NCBI GenBank assembly: GCA_963575745.1 | Contig: CAUYUJ010022548.1 | Span: 486,416-548,915, forward strand | Reading direction: 5' to 3' | DNA from: Prorocentrum cordatum | Lineage: Eukaryota > Sar > Dinophyceae > Prorocentrales > Prorocentraceae | DNA: 62,500 nucleotides | Shown here: piece by piece, positions 41,765-52,914 of the stretch | Position numbering within the stretch: position 1 is the first letter of the stretch | Layout of the letters: each line of letters opens with the position of its first letter | Made by a program: the position numbers and the translations under genes | The notes under the pieces: generated by a model | Told to the model about the DNA's origin: nothing | The model's input: the letters and a program-made list of their open reading frames with translations, nothing else | Databases searched by the model: none

Positions 41765-41850
41765 GTCTCGAGGAGGAGGAGGAGGAGGAGGAGGAGAAAT
41801 ATGAAAAGGAGGAGGAGGAGGAGGACTACGACGACGACGACGACGAGGAC
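41765..41850. repeat. (GGA)n / GACGAC tract
   Basis: GAGGAGGAGG followed by ACGACGACG on the + strand. Confidence 0.8.
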
Positions 41851-42054
41851 GTGGACGAGGGCGTGCGGCACGAGGTGCCAGCCGCCACCGGCCTACAAGT
41901 GCCCGCCGTTGGGTGCCCCCGCTCGAGAGGGCGGCGCCCCCCCCCCCCGGGCGGGTCGGCAGGGGGCGGGGGCGCACCCCGCCGGCGAGAGCGGGCGCCC
42001 CGCGGGTGGGGCGCGCTCCCCGCGGCCATGGCCGAGCGCGGAGGACCCGACCTG

Positions 42055-42540
42055 CGCCTCTGCGTGTCTGCGGGGCCGATCCCGTGGGTGCCAGCGAGCG
42101 GGGGGGGGAGGGCTCTTCATCCTCTTCCTTCCTCCCCCCCTTCTGCCTCCTCCTGCTCCTTCCTCCCTCGCTGTGGCTCTGCGTGTCTGCGGGGCCGATC
42201 CCGTGGGTGCCAGCGAGCGGGGGGGGGGGGAGCCCCGAATCATCAGGGGCAACTCGGGTCAGGGCTAACTCGGGTTCGCTTTTCGGGATTCCGAACCCGA
42301 GTTACCCCGGGCCCGAGTTACCCCGGATAACTCGGGCGTCCAGAGCCCCAAATCATCAGGGGTAACTCGGGTCAGGGCTAACTCGGGTTCGCTTTTCGGG
42401 ATTCCGAACCCGAGTTACCCCGGGCCCGAGTTACCCCCGATAACTCGGGCGCCCAACGGGGGGGGGAGGGCTCGTCATCCTCTTCCTTCCTCCCCCCCTT
42501 CCTGCCTCCTCCTGCTCCGTCCTCCCTCGCCCCAGGGACG
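42055..42540 (+). repeat. ~115-bp tandem duplication interrupted by a hairpin element
   Basis: CTGCGTGTCTGCGGGGCCGA and GGGTGCCAGCGAGCGGGG occur at about 42060 and 42180. The second unit is split by the element at 42231-42457 and continues with GGGAGGGCTC at 42463. The first unit therefore shows the empty site. Confidence 0.75.
42231..42457. mobile_element. Dimeric GGGTAACTCGGG hairpin element, copy 2
   Basis: About 227 bp, clearly homologous to 38301-38530: AGCCCCGAATCATCAGGGG start, two units, GCGCCCAAC end. Inserted in a G run, so target duplication cannot be read. Confidence 0.75.
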
Positions 42541-43320
42541 AAGGCACGGAAACCACCCCGCCCCACAGAATTCACTTTTGCTACAAGGCCCTCGGCGTTT
42601 ACTACACAGCCCTGCCCTGTTCGATTGTTTTGTTGAGGACGCGCTTGCTAAACGCCTTCACTTGTCCGGTGTTTATTCTGAGGGTAGTTTTTCCGTTCCC
42701 CACTCTCGGAGGAGGAAGAGATCCCGATGCTGTTGGCCTTCCCTCGTCGCCACGGTCGGCTTCGCCTCGAAATCGTGGTCAGCTCGCACCCCAGGAAAGG
42801 TTTGGGGAGCAGTGGCGTATATACATTTACAGATAAATTTACAAGTACATATGCATATGCAATTACATATACAGATACATTTGCATATACATGCATATAT
42901 ATATGTGTTTGTGTGTATGTATGTTTTTATGTTTGGATGTATATATATAGAGAGAGAGAGTTGTCGATCATTCATGTCGGAGTGAGAAGTCCCTTGGTCT
43001 CTTCCTAGCACGCAGTGACAATGGGGCCACCCCCTTGCAACCGAAACGAGACAACAGGCTTGCATGGAACAAAGCTGCGCGTGAACAAACACCAGAATTA
43101 TGGGCCACGAGTCACTGGAGTCACCATTGAAGTCACACAACACATCAACATTGGAGCCGCAGCTGAAGCAGCACGAGCCACAAACAACACAACAACACTG
43201 GAGTCACAACTGGACGACGTCGATCCCGACTCCAATGATACGTTTGCGGTCAGGACCCTTTCGGCAGCGCTCGTGAAAATGTGGAATGTTGGAGGTGGTT
43301 TGCGTTAGTCTGTGCAGGTG
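42541..43320. other. Mostly unassigned DNA with an ATACAT-rich patch
   Basis: 42820-42957 is AT-rich (ATACATATGCATATGCAATT type) ending in an AG run. Otherwise no feature except the small frame at 43021-43308. Confidence 0.4.
43021..43308 (+). CDS. Hypothetical small ORF
   Basis: A 96-codon frame from the ATG at 43021. Composition is balanced, with Asn/Thr-rich centre and an acidic LDDVDPDSND stretch, unlike the repeat-derived frames nearby. No domain, signal peptide or membrane segment is evident. It could be an exon or chance. Confidence 0.2.
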   Translation: MGPPPCNRNETTGLHGTKLRVNKHQNYGPRVTGVTIEVTQHINIGAAAEAARATNNTTTLESQLDDVDPDSNDTFAVRTLSAALVKMWNVGGGLR

Positions 43321-43325
43321 CATGG

Positions 43326-43582
43326 CGACATCGGTGCACACCGAGATTGTTTTTTTATCCTCTGGGGGGTAACGCTCGTTACCCGGGCCTCTCCCCCCCC
43401 CCCCCCCGTAACGGTAACGCTCGTACGCGGGGGGGGTCTCGGTCTTCCCCTCCAACATGCTGGTGCCCGAAGGCATGCGCACTGTGGTGTGGTGGTCGCA
43501 GGCGCACTGTGGGCGCTCGCAGGCCATTGCGGCGCTCGCATGCGCGATGCTGGTGCTTGCGGGCTTTGCGCTTGTACTCGAA

Positions 43583-43631
<49 letters not shown>

Positions 43632-43982
43632 CGGCGCCCGAAAACGGCCTCCGGAGGCCGAAACAGGCGGCAAACGTCGTCGTCGTCGTCGTCGACCTCG
43701 TCGCTCGTCGCTCGTCGATCATCGTCGTCGCGCGCGCGGGCGCGGGCGTGGTGCCGGGACCACGCGGCGGGCTTTGCGCTTGTACTCGAATCGCAAGCCA
43801 CTGTGGTGCTCTCAGGCAGAGAGTGCTGCTCGCGCGCATACTATGGCGATCGCAGAGCGCCCCTGCTTCGCCATACCCCGCCCAGCCCAAGCGTTACCGT
43901 TACCCGGGGGGCACGACCCCCCCCCCCCCCCCCGGGTAACGAGCGTTACCGGCCGGAATAAAAAAATGATCTCACCGACGTC
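43326..43982. mobile_element. TIR element with poly-C arms and (TCG)n core
   Basis: Left arm GACATCGGTG ... TTTTTTTATCC then TAACGCTCGTTACCCGGG and a C run; the right arm is the reverse complement in the same order, ending GAGCGTTACCGG ... AAAAAAATGATCTCACCGAC. Arms pair over about 75 bp with a 7-bp indel. The core holds GCTCGCAGGC-type minisatellite words, TTTGCGCTTGTACTCGAATC twice, and (TCG)n at 43585-43630 and 43675-43735. Organisation matches the element at 60571-61470. No clear target duplication. Confidence 0.65.
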
Positions 43983-45790
43983 AAAATCATGTAGGCTGGG
44001 ACGGGGAAGCGCTGCGCCTACAACCATACATGCACGCCCAATGCGAATCACAACTTTTGGTGGTTGCGGCAGGCCACGCAGATTCACCATTCGCTGGTCG
44101 TCAATTTGTTTGGCCTGTCGCAACCGCAGCATGTGCAACTGCATTGGGCGCGCATGTTCGGCAGTGGACACGGCGCGCCATTGTCCCGACAGGTGGCCGA
44201 AGACGCATGTTGGGACTTGGCACGCAGAGCAGAGTATAGAGATCAAGACGCCGACTGATGCGTTCGATTACACTGTCGGCCTGGCCGATGAGGCGGCAGT
44301 TCCAGGACCGCGCGTGGAACACCGCCCACGCCACTCTGCACAGCAGCGGCCGGTCGTCAATCATGGACGCACGTCCAGGGCAGGGCGGGGAAGGCACGGA
44401 GGCATTAGCGCTGGCGCTGCACATCGCTCAACACAGAATGTGGGCCATGAGCAGGCCTCCTCCTCCTCCTCCTCCTCCTCCTCCTTCCTCCTCCTCCTCC
44501 TCCTCCCCATTATCCTCCTCCTCCTCCTCCTCCTCCTCCTCCTCCTCCTCCTCCTCCTCCTCCTCCTCCTCAGGCATCGGCACCCGCGAACATCGCCAAC
44601 CCAGCCTGCGCGACAACGAGGACGCAGCAGGAACATCGATTGGTTCTGGAGGATGCTCGGCACACCAGTTCCGCAGCACAAGCTGTTTGGGCAGATTTGG
44701 CCGGGGCTGCACAGTCCAAGGCGATCAGGACGTTGTTTGAGTTTTTGTTGCCGCCACAGGTACGACCGCTCGTGTTTCGCTGGCGTGGGCACTATTGGAG
44801 GGCATGGCCTGGACCATGGCTGACAACAAGAGCTGTGAAGACACCCGTGGCAAGTTGAGGCTGGATGTTCGCGCGAGTTCCAACGAGAAAATGCAGCGCA
44901 ATAGGCTTCAACATAGCATCAACACACTCGGAGTTTTCGAAATGCGCGGGGTGCATCTCAGAGCCGCTGTAGCCAAGAGACATTTCTCGGCAAATTTAAG
45001 ATACCGAAAAACAAGGCGACGGCGCAAATTATCAGTGAGTTCGCCAAAGATCTGGGGGGAACCCGTGGCCAACCTTGCACGAAGAGCCGACCGCCAGGAT
45101 TGCAGTGGCAGGGGCATGGCTGCACGCATGTCTTGAGGTGGCGCACAGGCAGTCGCGCGAGCCTGGGCGCAGCTCGTCTCACGAGGCTAGCACTAGTATG
45201 ACAAGTCCTTCCGCGGGGGGACCGTGTCTTGTTGTGTCCTGGCAACCGCACACGGTCGTTCCTGGGCTGGCAGCTGCGCCGCGGCGTCTCTGGCGGCACC
45301 ACGTATTTTACATCTACCAAGGATCAGGGTTCAGCAAGCATGTTGCGTGGTCGTTATGCATGTACGGCTTGACTGCTGCGGTTTTCTCATATTTAATTGT
45401 GTTGGGTTTGAGGGATTTGGCAATGCTGTTTTAAGATGTTGGCGCTTGCGGTCTAGATTTGTTGGATTATACTTTTTGGTGGTATTGTGGAACAGTGGGC
45501 AACATCGCCGTAGCATGTGCCTAGAACCTTGAGGGGCCCCGTTGTTTGGCCCCACGCCCCGGGCCCGTCCAAATCGGAAGCCGCCCCATGCAGCAGCCTT
45601 CGTGCTGGTCGACACTGGAGCGGTCATGGGGCAGGCCGCAGACACAATCGTTCTCATGAAGCACACACTGACGACATTTGCTAACACGTTTCAGTTCTAG
45701 GACTCCCATGCAGCGTGCTCGCATTTGCGACGTGGACAATAGCCGAGGGGGGGGGGGGGGGGCGATTTCGAAGGACGCGTGAAACATCAT
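43983..45790. other. Unassigned DNA, possibly with exons
   Basis: (CTC)n at 44457-44573. The frame 44064-44258 (+) and the frame near 44640-44858 (+) have protein-like composition without a recognised domain. At 45601-45700 a frame reads VLVDTGAVMGQAA, which resembles the DTGA signature of retropepsins, but the frame is short and unsupported. The GGGGGGG run is at 45750-45763. Confidence 0.3.
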
Positions 45791-45980
45791 TGGTAGGTCG
45801 GTTGACCCTGACGCGATCTACAAGCCTGCTACGTCCAAGGTAAACTACACCTCAGCTTGCGAGGACGCGCTGGTCGAGGTAGTTCTCGACGGCCCCGACG
45901 CAGAAGATGAGCGTGAGCCCAGAAAGGTCGGGAAGGCTATCAAGGAGAGAAGCATTTGACAGCGATGCGCCGAATACAAC

Positions 45981-46487
45981 ATGAACCAGAAACGGAAACC
46001 AGTGGGCATGGACCCTGCAGGCCCGCAGAAGAGCGCAGAGACAAGGGCCAGGGCCAAGGCTGCGCCGAAGCTCATGCCAGGCCACCCTCTAGAACCTCAG
46101 CCACCACCACCCGGAGCAGGCGCGGCGCCAGCACAGGCATCACCACCAGGCGCCGCGCCAGCACCAGGCGCCGCGCCAGCACCGCCGGCACCTCCAGCAC
46201 CTGCGCCAGCACCACCCTCAACACCAGGCGCCGCGCCAGCAGCCCAAGCACCAGCGCCACCACCAGCACCACCACCAGGCGCCGCGCCAGCACCAGGCGT
46301 TGCGCCAGCACATCCAGCACTTGCGCCAGCACCAGCATCACCACCACGAGGCGCTGCGCCAGCACCTCCAGCACCGGCGCCAGCGCCAGCACCAGCACCT
46401 CTACTACCACCGCCAGCACACCCAGAACCGGGAGGAGCGCATGGCCATGCACCACTCATTATGTCCAGGGTTGGGAGGGAATTATGA
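45981..46487 (+). CDS. Pro/Ala-repeat ORF
   Basis: A 168-codon ATG frame: a basic N-terminus (MNQKRKPVGMD) followed by PGAAPA, APAPP and similar repeats coded by an 18-bp CCAGGCGCCGCGCCAGCA minisatellite. Directly upstream another frame (45800-45957) reads as a plausible acidic exon ending KAIKERSI and a stop. The repeat has open frames in other registers, so translation is unproven; a Pro-rich secreted or cytoskeletal protein is one possibility. Confidence 0.3.
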   Translation: MNQKRKPVGMDPAGPQKSAETRARAKAAPKLMPGHPLEPQPPPPGAGAAPAQASPPGAAPAPGAAPAPPAPPAPAPAPPSTPGAAPAAQAPAPPPAPPPGAAPAPGVAPAHPALAPAPASPPRGAAPAPPAPAPAPAPAPLLPPPAHPEPGGAHGHAPLIMSRVGREL

Positions 46488-46964
46488 TGCTCTACGTTTT
46501 TGTAGAATGTTATTGTGCATCTTGAGGGAGGCGACCCTCGAATCTTCTTCAGTTTGGCTAGCGGAGGGTCTCCTGTTTCTGAGGGATGTCATTATGTCCT
46601 CGGTCTGGCCGTACCAGCCTGAAACACACGCACACAAACCATGGTGTATCCCGATGCGTGGCATCGCCTTGTCCCGATGCCGTTCTTCGGATTCCCGCAG
46701 CGTCTGATGGCACATCCCTGAGACTGTCATCGCTTTTCGGCTTGTCGCTCTGAGGGGTAGGGACAATCTCGAGGCTTACGATTCGTCGTGGCAGATAACT
46801 CAGGGGCAATGGTTGGGGGGGGGGGTCGGCTCAGAAGGGACGCCTCGACCCCCGATCGCCCTCTGATCACCGATGGGGGCCCATGAGCCCGCCCCCCCCA
46901 GAACGTTTCGGATTCGAGGTCGGGGGACCTGTCGCCGAGCTCTCGGTGATGACTCGCCGAGACC
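46488..46964. other. Unassigned DNA
   Basis: No repeats or recognisable coding motif apart from a G run at 46815-46826. Confidence 0.3.
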
Positions 46965-47200
46965 AGGTCGGTGCTTCCCCCCGCCCGAGTTGGCCCCCCC
47001 CGATCGTTACTCCGTCGCAGAAGATCCTTCGTGTCGTCGCAATCCTTCGGGTTTCAATCCCCCCCGATCGTTACTCCCCCCCGATCGTTACTCCGATCCC
47101 CGATCGGGTTTTTTTTTTTTGCAATCCCCCGATCGGGTTTTTTTTTTGCAATCCCCCCCGATCGTTACTCCGGGTTTTTTTGCAATCCTTCGTGTCGTCG
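46965..47200. repeat. CCCCCGATCGTTACTCC short repeat cluster
   Basis: Four CCCCGATCGTTACTCC words, two CCCGATCGGGTTTTTTT words and two copies of ATCCTTCGTGTCGTCGCA in partly mirrored order, so the cluster may fold. Confidence 0.65.
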
Positions 47201-47289
47201 CAGAAGATCGCGGCGCGCGGCCTTTGGTGGCAGCATTCCGCTCCTGGGGGCCCTCGCTGTGCCCCGCCGTCCGAGGCCTGTGGGCCCTC

Positions 47290-47458
47290 TCACCACCCAC
47301 CAAACCACCCCAACCCAACCCGAAGGCTCAGATTTACCCTCGATTTCCAGTGGCGGGGGGGTCGGGAAACATCGAAAAAACACGTGTGGAACCCTTACCC
47401 CCCCCCAACCCGAAATTCGGGTCTTCGGGTTGGGTTGGGGTGGTCTGGTAGGTAGTCA
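47290..47458. mobile_element. MITE with 36-bp TIRs, copy 2
   Basis: 169 bp, same family as 38680-38846 with the same TIRs and an AAAACACG-TGGAACCC interior. Flanked exactly by CCCTC (47285-47289 and 47459-47463), a second independent 5-bp target duplication. Confidence 0.85.
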
Positions 47459-47511
47459 CCCTCTGCCGTCACACGACAGCCCCGGGCCCGCCGTCAACGA
47501 GAAAGGAGCAC

Positions 47512-47766
47512 GGCAACAGCTAGCGCTTGGCGAGGAAGGGCCACCCTCTTAGCAAGGGCTCCCTCGAGGGCGCGAAGTTATTCGCGCTTCGCGCTTCGCG
47601 GTCCTCGTTCCTTCTCCCCCTCCTCCTCGTCCTCCTATTCTCCCTTTGGGAGGGCGGCGCGAGAGCGCGAAGTTATTCGCGCTTCGCGCTTCGCGCAGCG
47701 CGAAGCGCGAAGTTGGGAGCCCTAGGGCAACAGCTAGCGCTTGGCGAGGAAGGGCCACCCTCTTAG
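47512..47766. repeat. 41-bp direct repeats bracketing a palindromic insert
   Basis: GGCAACAGCTAGCGCTTGGC ... CCCTCTTAG is repeated at 47512-47552 and 47726-47766. Between them lies an insert with ends AGGGCTCCC / GGGAGCCCT and two copies of GCGCGAAGTTATTCGCGCTT, plus CTTCGCGCTTCGCG palindromes. Confidence 0.75.
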
Positions 47767-48389
47767 GGTCGAGCTGGCTGTCAACTGACTGCGTAGAGGT
47801 TGCGGGTTTCGCCTCCAGGCCAGGCCCCCCCATCCCGCCACGTCAGCGCGCGTCCTGTGCCGCCCGGTCCGGGCTATACGAGTAACCTCGGCAGCTGCGA
47901 TGTGATTTGACGACGCCGAGGGCGTGACTTGGCGGCGTCTGGATTGCGCGGTCGTCGTGGTGGATGCTCGTTCAGCTCGCTGCTGACCAGTACCCGAGCG
48001 CCAGAAGACCAGAACCATAGTGGAACGCAGTGACGCGCAGCTTTGCAACGGGACACCGTGAGCACAGCGCCGCAAATGAGATCTCTGATCCCGCTTTTGC
48101 GCCCATCGCGTCCCTCCCTTCCTTTCTGCATGCACTTTGGTTCGGTCTGTCCTGTCCACTTCGTCTTTACCTTATCCATTCTGCCAGTCTTTCGGAGATT
48201 GCCAGTCTACCATGCTGCCTCCCCTTCGGAGGAGATGCGGTTGACGCAACGGCAGCCACTGTGCTGGACCCCACGAGCAAAGACGCATCAGGACAAGGAC
48301 GGCGGGTTGCGGGGATCATCATGTGATGTGAGACATGGCGAGAGGGAGCCAGATGTGAGTTGAAAGGAGGGAAGGCAGGGGAGGAGCCA
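47767..48389. other. Unassigned DNA
   Basis: Ordinary complexity, no recognised gene; frames at 48030-48363 (+) are uninformative. Confidence 0.3.
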
Positions 48390-49378
48390 GATGGAGGGAG
48401 GAGTGCTGATTAGTATGATGACAACGTTAGCGGTGACGACTATGAAGATGACGTTGGTGATAGCGATGGCGGTGGCGGCGGCATTGGCAATGGAGATGAT
48501 GGTGATGATGATGATGATGGTGATGCTGATTATGATTGTGATGGTGATGAGTATGGTGATCGTGGTAAAGATGAGTATGGTGATAAAGGTGATGATGGTG
48601 ATGATGATGGTGATGGTGATGGTGATGGTGCTGATGATGGCGTTGTTGATGACGATGATGATGCTGTTGCTGCTGATGATGATGATGATGATGACGATGA
48701 TGATGATGCTGATGAAGATGGTGATGATGATGACGACGATGCTGACTGTACCGATGAATATGACTGTGATGATGATGATGGTGCTGGTGCTGGTGCTGGT
48801 GATGCTGATGTTGTTAAGGATGGTGATTGTGATGGTGCTGGTGCGATGATGATGCTGGTGATGATGATGGAGATGGTGCGATGCTTTTAATGATGATGAT
48901 CATGATGATCATGATGATCATGATGATCATGATGATGGTGATATAGATGGTATTACTGGTAATGATGTGGATGCCGTTGGTGGTGATGGTGCTGATGATG
49001 GTGGTGACGGTGATGGTGATGGTGATGGTGATGGTGATGATGATGATGACGATGATGGTAATGCTGATGATGATTATGATGGTGATGATGATGATGGTGA
49101 TGCTGATGTTGATCATCATCATCGTCATCATGGTGATGATTATGATTATGATGGTGATGATGGTGATGATGATGGAGATGGTGATGGTGATGATGATAAT
49201 GTTGATGCTTTTGTTGATGATGATGATGGTGATGATGGTGATGGTGATGATGATGGTGATGATGAGGAGGATGATGATGATGACGGTGGTGGTGGTGGTG
49301 ATGATGGTGATGGTGATGGTGATGATCATGATGATGACGACCACGATGATGATGATGGTGATGATCACTATGATGGCA
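48390..49378. repeat. ~1-kb (GAT/GGT)n low-complexity block
   Basis: GATGATGATGGTGATG words throughout. All frames of both strands are open for long distances (Met/Val, Asp/Gly, His and Ile/Thr runs), which is a property of the repeat. Confidence 0.9.
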
Positions 49379-50051
49379 GTTGGCTGGACCTGGGACCCGA
49401 GCGGCCCACAAGGGAAACGCGCTGACCATGCGGGCTTGGGCTCCAGCGGCGAGGCGCGGCAGCCCGCACGCCGCCCGACGCGGCCCAGCCCTGGGGCCCT
49501 GGCGCGCGCACCTCTCCCGTGGTGATGCTGCCGCGCCCCGCCGGCGGCGGCGGCGCCAGCCACGCGCCGTGGGTGCCCCCTAGTTGGCGGGTTCGCTCCG
49601 TCCACGCCACCGCGCGGAGTCTGCCGCACGAGCGCGCGGCATGAGACGCCCCTGAGCTTGCCCCCCCCCCTCCTCGTTGCCCCCGGCGTCCTCCGCCGCC
49701 CTTGGCAGGGGGGGAACGGATCCCCCAGACCCTCGCGACGCAGGCAAGAGCACGCGACCGCCGGCCTTCCCCAGTCTTCGGCCACTGCGCGGGGCCAACG
49801 TCGCGGGGCGTTGCATGTCTCGACGTCGGGCGCCTTCCTGCCCATTGATTTGCTTTCTTTGCTTTGTTTGTGTTTTGGGTGGTGTTGTTCTTTTGTGGCT
49901 TTGTGGTTTAATGTTTCAAGCTTTTCCCGTGTTGGGCGCTGCGGCGCCGACCTCCGGCGCCCTCGCCGGCGAGACGGCTGCGGATCCGTCGCCCAGTGTC
50001 ACACTTCGGGCGCTTTCGCTCAGCGTTTCGGGCCCCGGGGCCACATCAGTC
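49379..50051. other. Unassigned GC-rich DNA
   Basis: From an ATG at 49815 a + frame has a hydrophobic N-terminus (FLCFVCVLGGVVLLWLCGL) that resembles a signal peptide and then a Ser/Pro-rich region, but it runs into the hairpin element at 50052 and a CTC repeat. It could be a first exon. Confidence 0.25.
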
Positions 50052-50237
50052 AGTATCCTTGAAACGATCCCCATCCCCATCCCCGTCCCCTTCGAGACCA
50101 CCACCAAATTACCACTCCAGTTTGGGATTCGCCCCTCGAAATCCGAAGGGAACGGCCTATATTCTCATCCAGGGGGGTTAAACAGCCAGAGGTGCCCAGG
50201 CCACGCCGATGGGGATGGGGATCGGTTAAACGATACT
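50052..50237. mobile_element. Hairpin element with GATCCCCATCCCCATC arms
   Basis: Left arm AGTATCCTTGAAACGATCCC and the reverse complement of the right arm (AGTATCGTTTAACCGATCCC) pair over ~35 bp through CATCCCCATC. No convincing target duplication. Confidence 0.6.
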
Positions 50238-50364
50238 CAAGCAGGTCGATGCAGCTCGAACACTGCCGCAGAAAGGTGGGGTTCGGGGCTCCCGCCGCTT
50301 TTGTACGGCGATGTTGCGTTTTTCCCCGACGTCAGATCTCACCAGGCCAAGGCCCCGCTGATAC

Positions 50365-50462
50365 TCCTCCTCCTCCTCCTCCTCCTCTTCCTCCTCCTCC
50401 TCCTCCTCCTCCTCCTCCTCCTCCTCCTCCTCCTCCTCCTCCACCTCCTCCTCCTCCCTCTC
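50365..50462. repeat. (CTC)n microsatellite
   Basis: Nearly pure CTC run of about 95 bp after CTGATA, followed by AGCAGCAGCAGC. Confidence 0.85.
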
Positions 50463-50567
50463 TCCGCAGCAGCAGCAGCAATTTTGGCTCCAGCCGTTTT
50501 GGCACGCTCGACCCCCTCCAGGCCTCCGGAGGCGCGCCGGAGATCCTTTGCCTCGATTAGTTCCACA

Positions 50568-50900
50568 CGGTGGAGGCCCATGCCAAGAAGCGCCCTGCTT
50601 GCCTCCAGGACGCCCTGGGTTTCTTGGGTTTCGATGGTCCTGCTGTGGAGAGCGCGACGTTTCTACACCAAAGATCAGTGGACGTCCTGGGGGAGTCATC
50701 GCGCTGGAATCGGCGATACAGTGGAGACCCATGCCTAGAAACACCCTGCTTGCCTCCAGGGTGCCCTGGGTTTCCTGCCTTTCAATGGTTCTGCCGGGGA
50801 GAGCGCGACGTTCCCACAGCAAGAATCGGTGGACGTCCTGGGACCTCTGGGCTTGGGTTTCTTGCGGAAGGTTTCTTGTGGACTGGCCTCCACTGAACTG
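50568..50900 (+). repeat. Dispersed ~180-bp repeat, copies 2 and 3 in tandem
   Basis: Two head-to-tail relatives of 6466-6650, each with CCTGCTTGCCTCCAGG, GAGAGCGCGACGTT and GGTGGACGTCCTGGG or GTGGACGTCCTGGG. Confidence 0.7.
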
Positions 50901-51192
50901 GCTGTGTTGACCGGCGGCGACTTTGCCGTTGGCGTTCAACGTTGAACGCCGGCGGCGACCCAGAATCGGTCGATGTTGAACGATTGGACGTTGCGGGAAC
51001 GGCCGATCGTTTGAGGTTGAACGATCCACGCGGGACAGAAACCAACGCCGGGGTCGTCGCGACGCGAACCTGCCGTACGGCGGGGGCGTTGGTTGTGTAA
51101 GGAATGTGCCTGGGAGGCTTCAGGCCCTGGAGGATTCCTCATCTGATGAGGGCGCCAGTCCAAGACCCCCTCGGGCAATGACAACAACAACA

Positions 51193-51315
51193 ATCATTTT
51201 AAGACTCTTCGCTCCTATCTGCTCACGTGTTAATCAATACGTATATCCCAAACCCTTGGTACCCGCCCTCGTCGTCTTCGATCGTACCCCCTTGGGGGTA
51301 TATCTTCCTTACCTG
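51193..51315 (+). repeat. SINE-like ~125-bp repeat, copy 1
   Basis: Starts ATCATTTTAAGACTCTTCGC and contains TCTTCGATCGTACCCC followed by a short palindrome (TACCCCCTTGGGGGTA). Copies 2 and 3 are at 52774-52900 and 53404-53530. The order is conserved, and each follows an ACAACA- or ACATCA-type word. The TTCGATCGTACC word is faintly like a polymerase III B box. Confidence 0.55.
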
Positions 51316-51469
51316 CCACCCCTAAAACAAGGAAAGAGAGGACGGGTGGAAGGGGGAGGGAGAAGAATGGAGCACGAGAGAAATTAGCAGGAGGGGGGCA
51401 AGGAGCAGAAAACAAGTGGTAGAACCAGACGGGCAGATCGGGTGGGCAGACCCATAGCGGGCAGGTCGG

Positions 51470-52440
51470 GAAGGCGGGCCCAGGCGACGAGGTCGAGCAG
51501 GCGGGTTGCTGAAGCGTGGGTCCTGCATGAATCGCGAGGAAGTCTCGAGCGAGAGCGCGATTCCCAAATCAATCGTGAGAAAAGCTAGCGTGGGCCACGA
51601 AGGGTGTAAAATCCGAAGCCGCAGAGGGCAGCGACGGGACCGCTGATGGCAGCGCCGGGGCCACGAAGGGCAGCGAGGGGGCCACAAAGGGCGACAGCGG
51701 GGCCACGAAGGGCATGCATATGGGGCCACGACGGGCGCGAGCGAGCGGGGGCCACGAAGGGCATTCGTATACGGGGCCACGAAGGGCGACAGCGGAGCCA
51801 CTGAGGGCAGCAAAGGGGCCACGAAGGGCAGCGAGGGGGCCACGAAGGGCGACAGCGGGGCTACGAAGGGCATGCGTATGGGGCTTCGACGGGCGCGTGC
51901 GAGCGGGGGCCACGAAGGGCATAGAATGCGGCGCCACAAAGGGCAGCGACGGGGCCACTGAGAGCAGCAACGGGGCCACGAAGGGCAGCGAACGAAGGCG
52001 ACCGCAGAACCAGTATGGGCAGCGAGGGGCATCGAAGGCGGGCGAAGGGCAGCGAGCGGCGACTGCAGTCACTAACGGGCTGGTCGAGCAGGCAGGCCCT
52101 GGCGGGCGAGTCGAGCGGGCGGGTCGGTGAAGCGTGTGTCCTGCTTGAACCGCCAGGCAATATGTAGCGGGAGCGCGATTCATGAGTGTCGAGGACCGGC
52201 ATCTGAATAAATTGTCGTGAAATATCAAGCAAAGCGGTTCGGTGGTAAGTTGCGAGGAAGTCCAAAGCGAGAGCGCGATTCTCCAATACATTGTCAGGAA
52301 GTATCAGGCGGGAGCCGCGATTCGGTGGTAAATTGCCAGGAACTCCCGAGCAAGAGCGCGATTGTTCAATAAATTGTGAGGAAGTATCAGGCGGGAGCCG
52401 TTGTTGTTTGCTGTTGTTGTAGAGCGGGGGCCAACGACAG
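51470..52440. repeat. GGGGCCACGAAGGGCAGCGA minisatellite with GAGGAAGT flanks, copy 1
   Basis: About 18-bp units from 51600 to 51990. They are bracketed by GAGGAAGTCTCGAGCGAGAG-type units. The right flank (52010-52440) is a close duplicate of 56540-56860. The minus-strand frames are long only because the unit has no stop. Confidence 0.75.
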
Positions 52441-52559
52441 AATTTGACCTTCAAGATTTTCTTTGACAGAAAACAGGTTGCGAGCCCCGGGAAGGGCACG
52501 TCAATCGACCAAAAAATAAATGTTCACCGGGCGGGGGGGATCAACAATAGTTGTTCTTC

Positions 52560-52745
52560 AGAAGTGAGAGCTCAACATTCTAACAACAACAGCAACAACA
52601 TCAACAACAACAACAACAGCAACACCAATAACAACATTGTAACAACAACAATAACAACAACACTGCAACAACAACAACAACACAACAGCAACAGCAACAG
52701 CAGCAGCAACAGCAGCAACAGCAGCAACAACAATAATAACATCAC
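52560..52745. repeat. (AAC/AGC)n tract
   Basis: ACAACAACAACAGC words, preceded by a 120-bp block (TTCAAGATTTTCTTTGACAG to TTGTTCTTCAGA) that recurs at 56890-57003 before another AAC tract. Confidence 0.8.
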
Positions 52746-52773
52746 AAGTAACAGCATTACACCAGAACCATCA

Positions 52774-52900
52774 ATCATTTTAAGACTGTTCGCTCTTACT
52801 GGCACGCGTTTATTGCATTCCGTATACCCCCACCCTCGATGCCCGCCCATTCCGTTTTCGATTGCACCCCCTTTCGGGGGGAGTATGTTCCTTGTCGGCC
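52774..52900 (+). repeat. SINE-like repeat, copy 2
   Basis: Homologous to 51193-51315, with CCCCCTTTCGGGGGG as the terminal palindrome. Confidence 0.55.
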
Positions 52901-52914
52901 ATTGACTAAAGTGC

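Noticed and set aside
43312-44823. A 503-codon + frame
   Set aside because: It runs through the TIR element, TCG and CTC repeats, so its length is repeat-driven.
48814-49845. Ile/Thr-, His- and Met-rich frames in the GAT block
   Set aside because: Pure products of the triplet repeat on both strands.
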